Source: Microcoleus sp. bin38.metabat.b11b12b14.051
GTDB lineage: Bacteria > Cyanobacteriota > Cyanobacteriia > Cyanobacteriales > Microcoleaceae
Direction of reading: 5' to 3'
Assembly: GCF_013299165.1 (NCBI RefSeq)
Contig: NZ_JAAFKD010000022.1
Location: forward strand, 47,617-111,616
Length of the DNA stretch: 64,000 nt
Part shown: one piece after another, positions 45,942 to 55,493 of the stretch
Layout of the letters: the number at the start of each line of letters is the position of its first letter
How positions within the stretch are numbered: position 1 is the stretch's first letter
Program-made: the position numbers and the translations under genes
Notes under the pieces: model-generated
Databases searched by the model: none
The model's input: only the letters and a program-made list of their open reading frames with translations
What the model was told of the DNA's origin: nothing

Positions 45942-46853
45942 ATGGAAAACTCAATGGGCGACAATTTTCGCCCGCCAGCTTGCACAGACAACGTTACACC
46001 CGGAATGGCAGGTAAAGATGAGATTAAAATAGGTTTAGCGATCGGCAATTCCCGACTGCACTGGGGACTATTTGCGGGCAATACTCTCAAGCAAACATGG
46101 GATACAGAGCATCTCAAAGCTGATGCTGTTTCCCAACTCTCCTCTGAGCAAAAAGCCGAATATCTGGTGAAAACAGTCATGAGGTCGATCGAGCAAATAG
46201 GCGATCGGCCTCTCCCTAGTGTTCCTGCTAATCTCGCTGTTTCTCATTCTCATGAACCTTCTCTCATGCCACTACCTCTAGTTTTGGCATCAGTAGTTCC
46301 AAAGCAAACAGCAATCTGGCAGAGTTACCCTGAAGTTCAAATTATTACCTTAGACCAGTTGCCGATCGGGGCGCTCTATCCTACCCTGGGAATTGATAGA
46401 GCTTTGGCTTTACTGGGTGCTGGCAACCAATTTGGTTGGCCAGTTTTACTTATAGATGCTGGTACAGCTTTAACATTTACTGGGGCTAATGTCAATAGGT
46501 CTATAGTTGGGGGCGCCATCTTACCGGGTTTGGGTTTACAGTTGTCGTCTCTCGGTCAAAAAACCGCTGCATTGCCCTCAGTCAGCTTACCACAAACTCT
46601 GCCCCAGCGCTGGGCTACAGATACTGTCGGAGCAATTCACAGCGGAGTTGTGTATGCGGTGGTGGCAGGAGTTAGAGATTTTATTGAAGATTGGCTGCAT
46701 TTGTTTCCTAATAGCAAAATTGCCGTCACTGGGGGCGATCGAACTTTGCTATTGCAATACCTCACCGCAGCATTTCCCGATACGGCTTCCTCCATAATTG
46801 ACGCACCACAAGCCATTTTTTGGGGAATCAGTCAATTAGTCATCCGTCATTAG
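45942..46853 (+). CDS. coaX: Type III pantothenate kinase
   Basis: This enzyme phosphorylates pantothenate, the first step of coenzyme A synthesis. It has 303 residues, the upper end of the family (about 255-290). About 28 extra residues come first, and ATG at 45954 is also possible. The first ATP-binding motif reads GLAIGNSRLHWGLF, whereas most relatives have D-x-G-N-S/T, so the Asp is replaced by Ala; cyanobacterial members commonly differ here. The rest is complete: LPIGALYPTLGIDRALAL, VLLIDAGTALTFTG, GGAILPGLGLQ, and AVTGGDRTLLL. The TAG stop sits inside a heptamer tract, and the last residues (SQLVIRH) are encoded by it. Confidence 0.9.
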   Translation: MENSMGDNFRPPACTDNVTPGMAGKDEIKIGLAIGNSRLHWGLFAGNTLKQTWDTEHLKADAVSQLSSEQKAEYLVKTVMRSIEQIGDRPLPSVPANLAVSHSHEPSLMPLPLVLASVVPKQTAIWQSYPEVQIITLDQLPIGALYPTLGIDRALALLGAGNQFGWPVLLIDAGTALTFTGANVNRSIVGGAILPGLGLQLSSLGQKTAALPSVSLPQTLPQRWATDTVGAIHSGVVYAVVAGVRDFIEDWLHLFPNSKIAVTGGDRTLLLQYLTAAFPDTASSIIDAPQAIFWGISQLVIRH

Positions 46854-46974
46854 TCAATTAGTCAATTAGTCATCCGTCATTAGTCAATTAGTCATTAGTC
46901 ATTAGTCATCCGTCATCCGTCATTAGTCAATTAGTCAATTAGTCATTAGTCAATTAGTCATTAGTCGCTCCAAC
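46828..46974. repeat. Heptamer tract AGTCATT/AGTCAAT/CGTCATC
   Basis: The units AGTCAATT, AGTCATCC and GTCATTAG alternate without other sequence and begin inside the last codons of coaX. A following block CTCCAACCTCCGTTCAATCC is unique. Confidence 0.88.
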
Positions 46975-47028
46975 CTCCGTTCAATCCGTTTGCATCCCGT
47001 ACATTGTTCGTTGGCCGAACTTCTTTCT

Positions 47029-47835
47029 TTACTTTGCAAATTCGCGAATATACTTAGCAACAATATCCGGAACTTCCTGGGGCAAATTGCTTTCCCCGGG
47101 GCTGACAGATTGCAGTTCGGCATTAGGAGCCAGAGCAGCATAGGATTGACAAAGAGACAAAGCTGCGACACTATCTTCAGAACCGTGCAACAGCAAAATA
47201 GGCGCTTTCAGTAAAGGCAAATTCTCATCCACTAACTCTCCTGTAATTTCCGCCCGCCGCCGCCGGAACAGCAACTGCACCGCAACTGGCGACTGCATCA
47301 ACTGCTGTCTGAACTCGAACATTTGGTCAATCTTCTTTTGACCCCCCAGCAGCTTCGCAATGGGATAGATCGATCGCAACAACCAATAAGCTAGCGGAGG
47401 TTTAGCAATCAGCCACCTAGCCGTCTGCCACCGCGCCCGTCGGTGTCCGACTTTGACGCCTTCTGGGGCCAACAACACCAAGCCCTGAACTCGATCGGGA
47501 TATTTGAGCGCGTAGCTGGCGGCCACCCAGCCGCCCACAGAGTGAGCAATTAAATAAACCTCTCGCAGGTTCAAAGTATCGAGGTATTGCGCCAGACATT
47601 CTACTTCTAGCTCGATCGAATAATGAACGTTCGGGCGTTCGGAGTCTCCAAACCCCAGTAAATCCGGTGCGAAGCATTGGTAGTTGGCATTCAAAAGTTC
47701 GATCGTCCTGAGCCACTGACTGCCGTCCTCCCAAGAACCGTGCAAAAATACTAAACTTGGCCCTTGACCGATTTCGCGCCAGAAGATTTGCCCTACAGAG
47801 AGCTTGACCCGAGAATTGCGTAGCTGTGAGTACAT
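47029..47835 (-). CDS. Alpha/beta hydrolase
   Basis: This is a serine hydrolase of the alpha/beta-fold superfamily with 268 residues. The oxyanion motif is LVFLHGSWEDGSQWLR. The nucleophile elbow is YLIAHSVGGWVAASY (Ser in HSVGG), the G-x-S-x-G variant with His at the first place. The acid is in LLLHGSEDSVAAL. The catalytic His is expected near ESNLPQEVPDIV but lacks the usual pattern (the tail reads VSPGESNLPQEVPD), so it may be non-canonical. The substrate is unknown. It lies convergent with coaX. Confidence 0.82.
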   Translation of the reverse strand: MYSQLRNSRVKLSVGQIFWREIGQGPSLVFLHGSWEDGSQWLRTIELLNANYQCFAPDLLGFGDSERPNVHYSIELEVECLAQYLDTLNLREVYLIAHSVGGWVAASYALKYPDRVQGLVLLAPEGVKVGHRRARWQTARWLIAKPPLAYWLLRSIYPIAKLLGGQKKIDQMFEFRQQLMQSPVAVQLLFRRRRAEITGELVDENLPLLKAPILLLHGSEDSVAALSLCQSYAALAPNAELQSVSPGESNLPQEVPDIVAKYIREFAK

Positions 47836-48128
47836 CCGGTTAAATATTCAGCAATAAAAAGATGATTAATTTAATGTTCAGAAATTGTAAATTAAAGTAG
47901 GGAAAGATTAACAATTAATTTCACACTTATCGCTGGAAACTTTTGGCTACGCCCAAAAACGGATAATTGCTTTCCGACTGGAGTCGAGGATAATTCCCAA
48001 TTTCAGACTAAGGTTCAAGTTCCCAGATTTATCTTTGAAGTAAATCTCAAATCAAAAATGTAAAATCTCCAATCGACGATGCAGCGAGCTAATTCCCGAC
48101 TTAGCTCAAATTTGGACGCCCCGACAAT

Positions 48129-48584
48129 TTAAGCCAAAGTTGTCACACCTTTAAAATAGTCCTCCAAGTGCTGGTCGTTATCATGGCTGAGCGGGCCCTG
48201 CGGCATGGCTGCGGGCAAAAAAGCCTCAACCTCGCTGACTTCCAGCGTATCCTGAACTTGCATCTTTCCCTCCACCTCTGCCGCCACTACGATACAAATC
48301 GAGTGCAGTCGAGGATCTCTATCGGCAGCCGAATAAACGCCCACCAAGCGGCGAATTTTGACTAAATCGAGTCCTGTTTCCTCTGCCAACTCCCGCCGCA
48401 CTGTAGTCGGAATATCCTCTCCCCAATCCACCATACCTCCGGGCAGTCCCCAGCGACCGTTGTCGCGGCGCCGAATCAGCACAATACGCCCGTCAGGTAA
48501 TACGGGAATCACCGCGGTACCAGTGACTGGATGGCGAAAAATCAGCCCTAGTACAGTTTGTAAAATTTGCCACAATCTAAGCAT
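48129..48584 (-). CDS. NUDIX hydrolase
   Basis: This enzyme hydrolyses a nucleoside diphosphate linked to another moiety. It has 151 residues. The Nudix box G-x5-E-x7-R-E-U-x-E-E-x-G-U is complete in GGMVDWGEDIPTTV followed by RRELAEETGLDL. The segment TAVIPVLPDGRIVLIRRRDN opens the fold. A hydrophobic N-terminus (LWQILQTVLGLIF) may touch the membrane. ATG 48582-48584 is the start. The substrate is not deducible. The spacer 47836-48128 to the hydrolase gene holds no gene. Confidence 0.92.
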   Translation of the reverse strand: MLRLWQILQTVLGLIFRHPVTGTAVIPVLPDGRIVLIRRRDNGRWGLPGGMVDWGEDIPTTVRRELAEETGLDLVKIRRLVGVYSAADRDPRLHSICIVVAAEVEGKMQVQDTLEVSEVEAFLPAAMPQGPLSHDNDQHLEDYFKGVTTLA

Positions 48585-49313
48585 TTAACTCAAAAACTTG
48601 TGAAAGACAGGGAAACTAATTTCAGGTCTGCGAATTCGCAGCTTGCACAATCAAAATTTTGAATTTTTCATTCAGCCAGCGAGGTCTAGCAAGCCTGCTA
48701 AAATCTCGGCTGCGTGAGATTCTAGTTTGACGCAAGCGATAAATCTTTTCAATCCTACCATCAGGGGCGATCGCTCGCGGTCGATCGAGTGATGCACCTA
48801 AATTTTTTACTGATAATTTTTTGAGTCCGCAACACCCGCACCCACCAGCGATTTTGCCACCAGAGGCTGACTAGATTGCCCGCCGCCTCGGGCTAGCTGA
48901 AGCCAGGATCTGCCTCATTGGCCTTGAGCATCATTTGTTCTCGGGTAAAATCCGAGCAAAAGCTGCTCAAGTCTGATACAATTTACCACTGCGTCTAAAA
49001 AAATTCACTCTCGGCCTCGGTCAAAAGCGCCAATCCCGCAACCGATCGCCTGCGCCAGCTTCTGGCCCTTCGCGGTTTAGGAGACAAGCAGTGGCCGCTA
49101 GTGAATCAAACCCTTAGTATGCAACGAGATAGAGTTTGAATGTCCGCGATCTGCCAAAAACTCAGCCTCAATGGTTGAGAGAGCCAGCAGCGGTTCGCTG
49201 ACAGCGCCTTTAAGAATCAAATTTTTTGCGGATTTATCCCGAAAAAAAGTTTATCCTTAAGAATCCCCTCGACGAAAGCTTGGGGAATGTCAATGTTTAT
49301 TAGTGAGGTCATA
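48585..49313. other. 729-bp spacer, no gene recognised
   Basis: The spacer contains scattered HIP1-like GATCG sites and the sequence AAATTTTTTACTGATAATTTTTTGAG, but no strong hairpin, no tRNA and no ORF with a ribosome-binding site. The last bases hold the promoter for the small basic protein. I see nothing more in it. Confidence 0.35.
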
Positions 49314-49505
49314 ATGGCTAAGCGCCGCAATCTCAAGAAAGAGAAGGCACAACGAAATCAAGCATACGCTCGCAAGTTTCGCAAGCGGAGAAATCAAGAT
49401 ATGTTCTCCAACAAGAGAAGACGATTTGACGGCGGCAACGGCGGCGGCATGGGCGCCATGGGCGGCGGCGGACGGGACAAAGATATGGCTGCTGCTGAAG
49501 AGTAA
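49314..49505 (+). CDS. Small basic Gly-rich protein
   Basis: This 63-residue protein begins MAKRRNLKKEKAQRNQAYAR. Two-thirds of the first 35 residues are Lys/Arg/Asn/Gln, then a Gly-rich tail (GGNGGGMGAMGGGG) ends in the acidic DKDMAAAEE. I start at ATG 49314, where GTGAGG lies upstream, and not nine codons earlier. The charge suggests binding to RNA or DNA, and the tail may be flexible. The name and function are unknown. No partner gene is close; the next gene is argH on the other strand. Confidence 0.7.
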   Translation: MAKRRNLKKEKAQRNQAYARKFRKRRNQDMFSNKRRRFDGGNGGGMGAMGGGGRDKDMAAAEE

Positions 49506-49604
49506 TTGAGTCAGGCTATCTGCCGAACTTAGAACCACAGTGGACAACACGATCGTTCTAAGCAGAGATAGCCAGCCTGAATTTGTCTGATAATTCAACG
49601 GTGT

Positions 49605-50990
49605 TTAGGCGATCCGATCGCGCGCAGCAATCAGTGATTTTCTCACTTGTTCAAATCCGGTACCTCCGTAGCTATTGCGAGCCGCCACCACTTGCTGAGG
49701 TGCGATCGCGCTGTAAATGTCTGTATCAAAAGCTGGGTGCAACTCTTTCCACTCCTCAAGTGTCAAATCTTTGAGGAGTTTGCCCCCCGAGATGCAAGTT
49801 TTAACGACTTTGCCCACCAGGTTGTAAGCTTCCCGGAAGGGAACACCTTTAGCAGCCAAATAGTCTGCTACGTCTGTCGCATTAGAAAAGTCTTCCGTCA
49901 CCGCAGCGGCGAGGCGTGAGCTGTTAAACGCGATGCCTTCCCGCAGCAAAATTGTCATTGCTTCCAAGCAGCCCTGTACAGTTTTGACACTATCGAACAA
50001 AGTCTCTTTATCTTCTTGCAAATCCTTGTTGTAGGCTAAAGGCAGTCCCTTCACTACTACCAGTAAGGCTTGCAAGTTACCGAATACCCGCCCCGCTTTG
50101 CCCCGCACCAACTCCGGCACGTCGGGATTTTTTTTCTGGGGCATGATGCTAGAACCTGTAGCGCAGCTATCTTTGAGCGTAATAAATCCAAATTCGTGAG
50201 AAGACCACAAAATCATTTCTTCTGACAAGCGGCTCAGGTGTACCATAATCAAGCTGCTGGCTGCCAGAAATTCGATCGCAAAATCTCGATCGCTCACTCC
50301 ATCTAAGCTGTTAGCATAAACTTTGTCAAACTCCAAGAGTTCTGCGCTATAGTGTCGGTCGATCGGGAAAGTAGTCCCCGCCAGCGCCCCGCAACCCAGA
50401 GGCGAAACATTCACCCGCTTCGATATCTCGCCGAGGCGTTCCCAATCGCGATCGGTCATTTCAAAATAAGCTAACAGGTAATGAGCCAAACTTATCGGCT
50501 GAGCGCGCTGCAAGTGCGTGTAACCTGGGATTAAAGTTTCAACGTTCAGCTCGGCAATTTCCAGCAACACCTCTTGAAATTCCCGCAATTGCTCGCGAAT
50601 TTCTGCAATGCGATCGCGCAAATACAAACGAGTATCGGTGCCTGCTTGGTCGTTGCGCGATCGAGCCGTGTGCAGCTTTTTCCCCGCATCCCCCACCAAA
50701 TCCGTGAGCCGCTTCTCGACAGCGAAGTGAACGTCTTCTGCATCTACTCCCGGAACAAACATACCTTGGCGGTATTCGCGACGGATTTGTTCCAAACCAT
50801 TGACTAACTGCTCGCCTTCTGCTGCTGAAATAATCCCGGTTTGGGCCAGCATCTTAGCATGAGCGACAGAACCGGTCAAGTCGTACTCGATCAATTCCAT
50901 ATCGAAGCCGATACTAGCATTAAATCGGGCGATCGCCGGGTGCAGCGCCGATTCAAATCTTTGACTCCAAGTTTTCTGTTGTGTGGTCAT
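49605..50990 (-). CDS. argH: Argininosuccinate lyase
   Basis: This enzyme splits argininosuccinate to arginine and fumarate, the last step of arginine synthesis. It has 461 residues, the standard length. The family signature [16 protein letters not shown] is present, with the catalytic Ser of [63 protein letters not shown] and [20 protein letters not shown] are the other conserved segments. It is the last gene of the DUF502-nusB-ftsY-PP2C strand, about 250 bases downstream of the small membrane protein. Confidence 0.97.
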   Translation of the reverse strand: MTTQQKTWSQRFESALHPAIARFNASIGFDMELIEYDLTGSVAHAKMLAQTGIISAAEGEQLVNGLEQIRREYRQGMFVPGVDAEDVHFAVEKRLTDLVGDAGKKLHTARSRNDQAGTDTRLYLRDRIAEIREQLREFQEVLLEIAELNVETLIPGYTHLQRAQPISLAHYLLAYFEMTDRDWERLGEISKRVNVSPLGCGALAGTTFPIDRHYSAELLEFDKVYANSLDGVSDRDFAIEFLAASSLIMVHLSRLSEEMILWSSHEFGFITLKDSCATGSSIMPQKKNPDVPELVRGKAGRVFGNLQALLVVVKGLPLAYNKDLQEDKETLFDSVKTVQGCLEAMTILLREGIAFNSSRLAAAVTEDFSNATDVADYLAAKGVPFREAYNLVGKVVKTCISGGKLLKDLTLEEWKELHPAFDTDIYSAIAPQQVVAARNSYGGTGFEQVRKSLIAARDRIA

Positions 50991-51044
50991 TGCTTAAAGT
51001 AAAACTAAATTATATCTCTGTTGTAGAAGTCTATAAAAACCGGT

Positions 51045-51200
51045 TCGCAGCATCGGACTTGAGTCCTCCGGTTTACAGCATCGGACTTTAGTCCTGCGCT
51101 TTTTATACCTGTATAAACCGTTAAAAAACTGAAGTCTTGACTACAAAATTATTAAAATTTTACTGCATCAGAAAGGAATGAAGTCCTGATGGCGAACTTT
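51045..51200. repeat. Degenerate GGACTT-AGTCC element
   Basis: CATCGGACTTGAGTCCTCCG and CATCGGACTTTAGTCCTGCG (about 51050-51100) are two diverged hairpin units of the GTAGTGAGGACTTTAGTCC family. Half sites follow at 51128 (CTGAAGTCTTGACTAC) and 51180. They lie between argH and the small membrane protein. Confidence 0.6.
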
Positions 51201-51235
51201 TTAACTCTCTTTCTGATGCCCCTCGGACAAAAAAT

Positions 51236-51475
51236 CTAAGGAATAATCCCTTTAATGAACCAGCCGATAAATATACCTATAATAAAAGCTCCTATTTGAC
51301 CAGTAGAAACAAAATTATTCCAAGCTTTCTGGAAATTCGTAAAAATCTCGTAGCTTTGGCCCAAAATCACAGGCGAACTCAAATGAGATTTCACAACTAA
51401 CAAATGAATGGCATCATGCCAATGAATCGAGTTGGTGAATCCAGCAATAATTTCTGGCATTAAATTAACTATCAT
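51236..51475 (-). CDS. Small membrane protein coupled to the PP2C phosphatase
   Basis: This 79-residue protein has one clear membrane helix at the C-terminus (GQIGAFIIGIFIGWFIKGI) and an amphipathic, His-rich N-terminal half (FTNSIHWHDAIHLLVVKSH). The start codon at 51473-51475 lies inside the last codons of the phosphatase gene, an 11-base overlap, with AGGAG nine bases upstream. Translation is therefore probably coupled. I do not recognise the family. It may anchor or regulate the phosphatase at a membrane; that is inference from context only. Confidence 0.7.
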   Translation of the reverse strand: MIVNLMPEIIAGFTNSIHWHDAIHLLVVKSHLSSPVILGQSYEIFTNFQKAWNNFVSTGQIGAFIIGIFIGWFIKGIIP

Positions 51476-52955
51476 GGTGATTTTCTCCTGCTGAAAGTGT
51501 TACCCTAAGTACCACCAGTGTCATGTCATCTTCATTGCGATTGCCGATGCCGACAAACTGGTGCACCCGATCGAACAAATAATCCAAAATTTCCTCAGAC
51601 TGCTGATAATTTTGACAAGCCCACTGAAAAGCCGCAGTCAAGTTATCCTCATCAAACCGATCGCCCCTTTGATTAGCAGCATCAGTAAATCCGTCGGTGT
51701 AATAAATAATAGTATCTCCCGGCTGCAATTGCACTTGAGCTTCTTGGTAGTGCGAATCGGCATCCAAGCCAATTAACATTCCCTCCAAAGTATCGAGACG
51801 GACGATCGAATTAGTTGCAGCTTGCCACAGCAAAGGCGGGTGATGAGCAGCATTGCTGTAGGACAAAACGCGAGTTTTCGGGTCGTACTCCGAATAAAAC
51901 AGAGTTACAAAACGGTGGGAATTCTCCAAATCCGCGTGCATTACCCGGTTTAAATGTTGCAAAATTCTCGCAGGCGAGTGGCGGTTCAAAACCTCCGCCC
52001 GCAGCATACCCCGTGTCATCGTCATCAGCAGGCCTGCCGGTACGCCTTTGCCCATCACGTCGCCGATCACAATGCTCCAGCGACCCTTGTCGATTTTGGA
52101 CTTGAGATTTTTTATTAGGGATGGGGGGTGTTCCCCCTCATCTTCCTTGCCGATCGGGTCATAGTCAGCAGGAATAAAATCATAATAATCGCCACCGACC
52201 CTGCTAGCAGTTTGGCAGCGGGCGGCCACATCAAGACCCGGAATTTTTGGACAATTGCGGGGTTGCAGGCGCAGTTGAATTTCGGCCCCGATTTCCAACT
52301 CTCTGTCCAAGCGTTCTTTTTCAGCCAACTTAGCAGTAAGTTCGTCTTTGCAGATAGCAACGGCCGTTTGATCCGCCACCAACCGAACTAATTTCTGTCT
52401 CCCGGGAGTGCAAAGATATTGTGGGTCACTGCTAAAAATATAAAGCCGTCCGCGTTCCAAATTCTTAACTAAAATTGGCGCGCCAAACAAATGAACATCC
52501 GGGCCCAAATAACGACCCACTTGCAAGTCGAGACTCGAAGTTTGCTCGGAGCTTTCGGAAAAAGATTCGCCAGCCGCCGCGCCCGCACCTGCTGTAGCTT
52601 GCCTGGTGGCTATTTCCAGCGCTTTACGCATATCTTGGCACTGCCGTCCTTCCTGACAGTGCAACTGCTGGAACCGAACTTGACCGTTGGGTTTGAAAAG
52701 CACTAGAGCTCCCCCGTCGGCGTCGGTAACGCGAGTTGCTACCAAAGGCACCAACTCCAAAAATTGGTTGAGATTGTTAAAACTCCGCAGGGCAAATCCT
52801 AGCGAACCCAACATATCTTGAACGTTGTGCTGGTATCGGTGCAAGCGCGCCACCAGTTCTTTGAGGGCAAATACTGGCGTCGCGTCGGTGGAATTGCGAC
52901 CCTGAGGGCGGTCAGCAGGTTGAGGTGAGGGGCGAGGCAAAGGCACAGCAGTCAT
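51465..52955 (-). CDS. GAF-PP2C (SpoIIE/RsbU-type) protein phosphatase
   Basis: This is a predicted Ser/Thr phosphatase of 496 residues, of the kind that removes phosphate from anti-sigma antagonists in partner-switching systems. Residues 1-35 are Pro-rich and likely disordered. A GAF domain covers about 55-205 (VTDADGGALVLFKPNG). A short coiled coil links to the PP2C domain at about 235-490. Metal-binding acids are visible in VGGDYYDFI, VIGDVMGKGVPAGLL, YYTDGFTDA and RNEDDMTLVVL. Switch-type partners are not in the window. It lies between ftsY and the small membrane protein on the same strand. Confidence 0.93.
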   Translation of the reverse strand: MTAVPLPRPSPQPADRPQGRNSTDATPVFALKELVARLHRYQHNVQDMLGSLGFALRSFNNLNQFLELVPLVATRVTDADGGALVLFKPNGQVRFQQLHCQEGRQCQDMRKALEIATRQATAGAGAAAGESFSESSEQTSSLDLQVGRYLGPDVHLFGAPILVKNLERGRLYIFSSDPQYLCTPGRQKLVRLVADQTAVAICKDELTAKLAEKERLDRELEIGAEIQLRLQPRNCPKIPGLDVAARCQTASRVGGDYYDFIPADYDPIGKEDEGEHPPSLIKNLKSKIDKGRWSIVIGDVMGKGVPAGLLMTMTRGMLRAEVLNRHSPARILQHLNRVMHADLENSHRFVTLFYSEYDPKTRVLSYSNAAHHPPLLWQAATNSIVRLDTLEGMLIGLDADSHYQEAQVQLQPGDTIIYYTDGFTDAANQRGDRFDEDNLTAAFQWACQNYQQSEEILDYLFDRVHQFVGIGNRNEDDMTLVVLRVTLSAGENHHDS

Positions 52956-53551
52956 TTTTGTGTGATTTTCGATCTAAGACGGAAGATGATTGATTGAGGA
53001 ATTAGGCAGCACCCGATCGCAAACCCGGTTTTTTTTAGCAAGTAGTTTGGGTAGTAGGGCATTGGTGTGAACTTAAGTCTGAAATCCTTAACAAATCTCG
53101 TTGATAGCTGAGTCTCGATCCCCCTCGCATCCCCCTGGTTGTAGGGGGACTTTGACGCTCTTCCCTCTCAATCAGGGGGCTTTGACGCTCTTCCCATTTA
53201 ATCAGGGGACTTTGACGCTCTTCCCATTTAATCAGGGGACTTTGACCCTTTCCTGTCCCCCCCTTTTTTAGGGGGGTTAGGGGGGGATCGGGGAGACTGT
53301 GCGATCGGCCATCAGACTCATACTACATCCGTAGCTCAATTTGACACGCTTTGGATGGCATTGCCAGCCCAAGCCAGCAATAACAGAACGAAGGTGTTGT
53401 TTCTAGATGTTTAGTTAAAACTCGCCCGGTGGCAGTCGGCGCAAGTCCTGCGATGGTAGTTTGAGGTTAAGGATTTGATATTTTGAAGCTCTGTATCCGT
53501 TTCCCCAAATCGGGACGGCTAGAGATACCTCATCAATCTAAAATCTAAAAT
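52956..53551. other. 596-bp spacer with C-tract and repeats
   Basis: It contains three units of AGGGGACTTTGACGCTCTTC (see next entry) and a run CCCCCCTTTTTTAGGGGGG (about 53258-53278) that can fold back on itself. A block of AATCTAAAATCTAAAATC tandem decamers (53536-53565) reaches into the ftsY stop region. No gene is seen. Confidence 0.45.
53150..53300. repeat. Tandem GACTTTGACGCTCTTCCC repeat and G/C hairpin
   Basis: Units of about 36-41 bases, each with AATCAGGGGACTTTGACGCT, repeat three times with small changes. The following CCCCCCTTTTTTAGGGGGGT forms a strong hairpin with a T-rich loop. Confidence 0.65.
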
Positions 53552-55246
53552 CTAAAATCTAAAATCGAGTAGGGCTTCCACAAATTCGTAACTCGAAAAC
53601 GGGCGCAAGTCTTCGATACTTTCCCCGACTCCAATAAACCGGATGGGCAGACCTAGCTGCTGCACTACTGCTAGGGCAACACCACCTTTAGCAGAACCGT
53701 CGAGTTTTGTCAATACTACTCCGCTTAATTTGGCAGATTCTGCGAACACTTCTGCCTGTCGCAAACCATTTTGACCCAGCGTGGCATCCAAGACCAGTAG
53801 AGATTCTACGGTAGCGTTAGGGGCTTTCTTATCTACAATGCGACGGATTTTACTGAGTTCGTCCATCAGATTTTTTTTGTTTTGCAGGCGGCCTGCGGTG
53901 TCTACGATCAACAGTTGTGTGCCTCGGGCGCTGGCGGCGGCGATCGCATCAAATACTACAGCAGCCGGATCGGTATTTTTTCCTGGATTGGCAATAATTT
54001 CGACACCGCTGCGGGAACCCCAAACTTTCACTTGTTCGACGGCGGCGGCCCGGAACGTGTCGGCGGCGGCGATTAGGGTGTTGTAGCCGGATTTTTGGGC
54101 GATGTGGGCAAGTTTGCCGATCGTCGTAGTTTTGCCCGCACCGTTGACTCCGACAATTAACCAGACGTTAAAGGTGTCTTTTTCCGGGGCAAAAGTCAGG
54201 CTGTAGGCGGGATTGCCGGCGGCGGTTTCGGCTGTCGGAGCGTCGAGAATGTCCCGCAGGATGCTTTTGAGGAAGGCTAGAGCCTGTTCTGGCGGCAAGA
54301 CTTCTTGTCTGAGTCTTTCTTGCAGGCGGCTGATAATGATGTCGGTAGCTGCGACTCCCACATCGGCTTGCAACAGCAAAGTCTCTATTTCGGCTACTGC
54401 ATCTTGATTGAGCGGGCCTTGACCGACGATCGCCTTTAATTGATTAATTAAGCTGCGCCGAGTTCTTTCTAAACCTTTACGCAGTTTTTGCAGCCAACTG
54501 ATTTCTTCAACGGATACTTGATCTGGCCGGCGGCCTTGACTGGCGAGGATTTCAGATGACCACAGGAAGCCTTCATCAAAGGCAAAACCGGGAATTTCTT
54601 CGATAATTGCGGCTCTGGCGGCGGCGGCTGCGATGACTTCTGGTTCTTCTAGGGCCGTTTCCTTGAGGCGTTCGATGCGTTCGAGCCGATCGGCCTGTGC
54701 TCTGGCCCAAAACGGCAAAGCTTCGGCTGCGGAGTCTGATGAGGCGATCGATTCTGTGTTTGCAAGCTCAGTTGCAGGTGCTGCAATTGGTATATTTTCT
54801 GCTGTAACTTCTAATTTTTGAGTAACAGGCGCCCGATCGAGCGACTCGACTTTTAGTTGCAGAGGTTCGGGAATCTCTACCGGGTTAGCTACATCTATTT
54901 CTTGACCGTCGGTAGCTTCATCCTGCGTTAAGCCTGCAACTTCTGCAACTTCTGCAACAGTTGGCACAGATTCTGCGACTTCTGTGGCGGCGGCTGCAAC
55001 TTCCGCTGCTGCTGTCTGAGCAACTTCTGTTTCAGGTTGCTGCTGTTTTTGAATATTTTTGTAAGCAGCTTTCGCCCAATTGAGATAATCCTCAGCTACA
55101 GCGGGGGAACTTTCCTCAACTGCTGCATCTGTTTTAGGCTCAACCGGTGCTGATTTTGCCGGTTCATCTTGGGGCCCAGGGGTGGGAGTTTCTGGTTCAG
55201 AAGATCCGCTTTCGCTGTACTGGCGACGAAACCAATTAAAAACCAT
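53552..55246 (-). CDS. ftsY: Signal recognition particle receptor FtsY
   Basis: FtsY is the membrane-associated GTPase that receives ribosomes carrying membrane proteins from the signal recognition particle. It has 564 residues; E. coli FtsY has 497. Residues 1-215 are an acidic, Ala/Glu/Thr-rich A-domain. The NG domain begins near 240: the N part is KGLERTRRSLINQLKAIVG. G1 begins at 366 (GVNGAGKTTTIGK), followed by DTFRAAAVEQ, G3 DTAGR, G4 TKLDGSAKGG and G5 GVGESIEDL. It is on the same strand as nusB and DUF502 in a known cyanobacterial arrangement. Confidence 0.96.
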   Translation of the reverse strand: MVFNWFRRQYSESGSSEPETPTPGPQDEPAKSAPVEPKTDAAVEESSPAVAEDYLNWAKAAYKNIQKQQQPETEVAQTAAAEVAAAATEVAESVPTVAEVAEVAGLTQDEATDGQEIDVANPVEIPEPLQLKVESLDRAPVTQKLEVTAENIPIAAPATELANTESIASSDSAAEALPFWARAQADRLERIERLKETALEEPEVIAAAAARAAIIEEIPGFAFDEGFLWSSEILASQGRRPDQVSVEEISWLQKLRKGLERTRRSLINQLKAIVGQGPLNQDAVAEIETLLLQADVGVAATDIIISRLQERLRQEVLPPEQALAFLKSILRDILDAPTAETAAGNPAYSLTFAPEKDTFNVWLIVGVNGAGKTTTIGKLAHIAQKSGYNTLIAAADTFRAAAVEQVKVWGSRSGVEIIANPGKNTDPAAVVFDAIAAASARGTQLLIVDTAGRLQNKKNLMDELSKIRRIVDKKAPNATVESLLVLDATLGQNGLRQAEVFAESAKLSGVVLTKLDGSAKGGVALAVVQQLGLPIRFIGVGESIEDLRPFSSYEFVEALLDFRF

Positions 55247-55493
55247 AGAAGTTAAATGGGGAATAGATTAAGAGTCATTAGTCAGCAGTCATCAGTCCTT
55301 AGTGTAGAGCGGATTGCGGATTGTAGATTGCCGATCGCTAATGACCCATAACCCATGACTGATGGCTAATCACTAATAGACTTCTGGCATAAATCGTTTG
55401 ATCGATCGGTCAACCGCAGATGTAATGCAGACAAGCGCAGATAAACGCAGATAATTTTCCGAGATTTTTGGCATGAGTGCAAGAAGTCTAATC

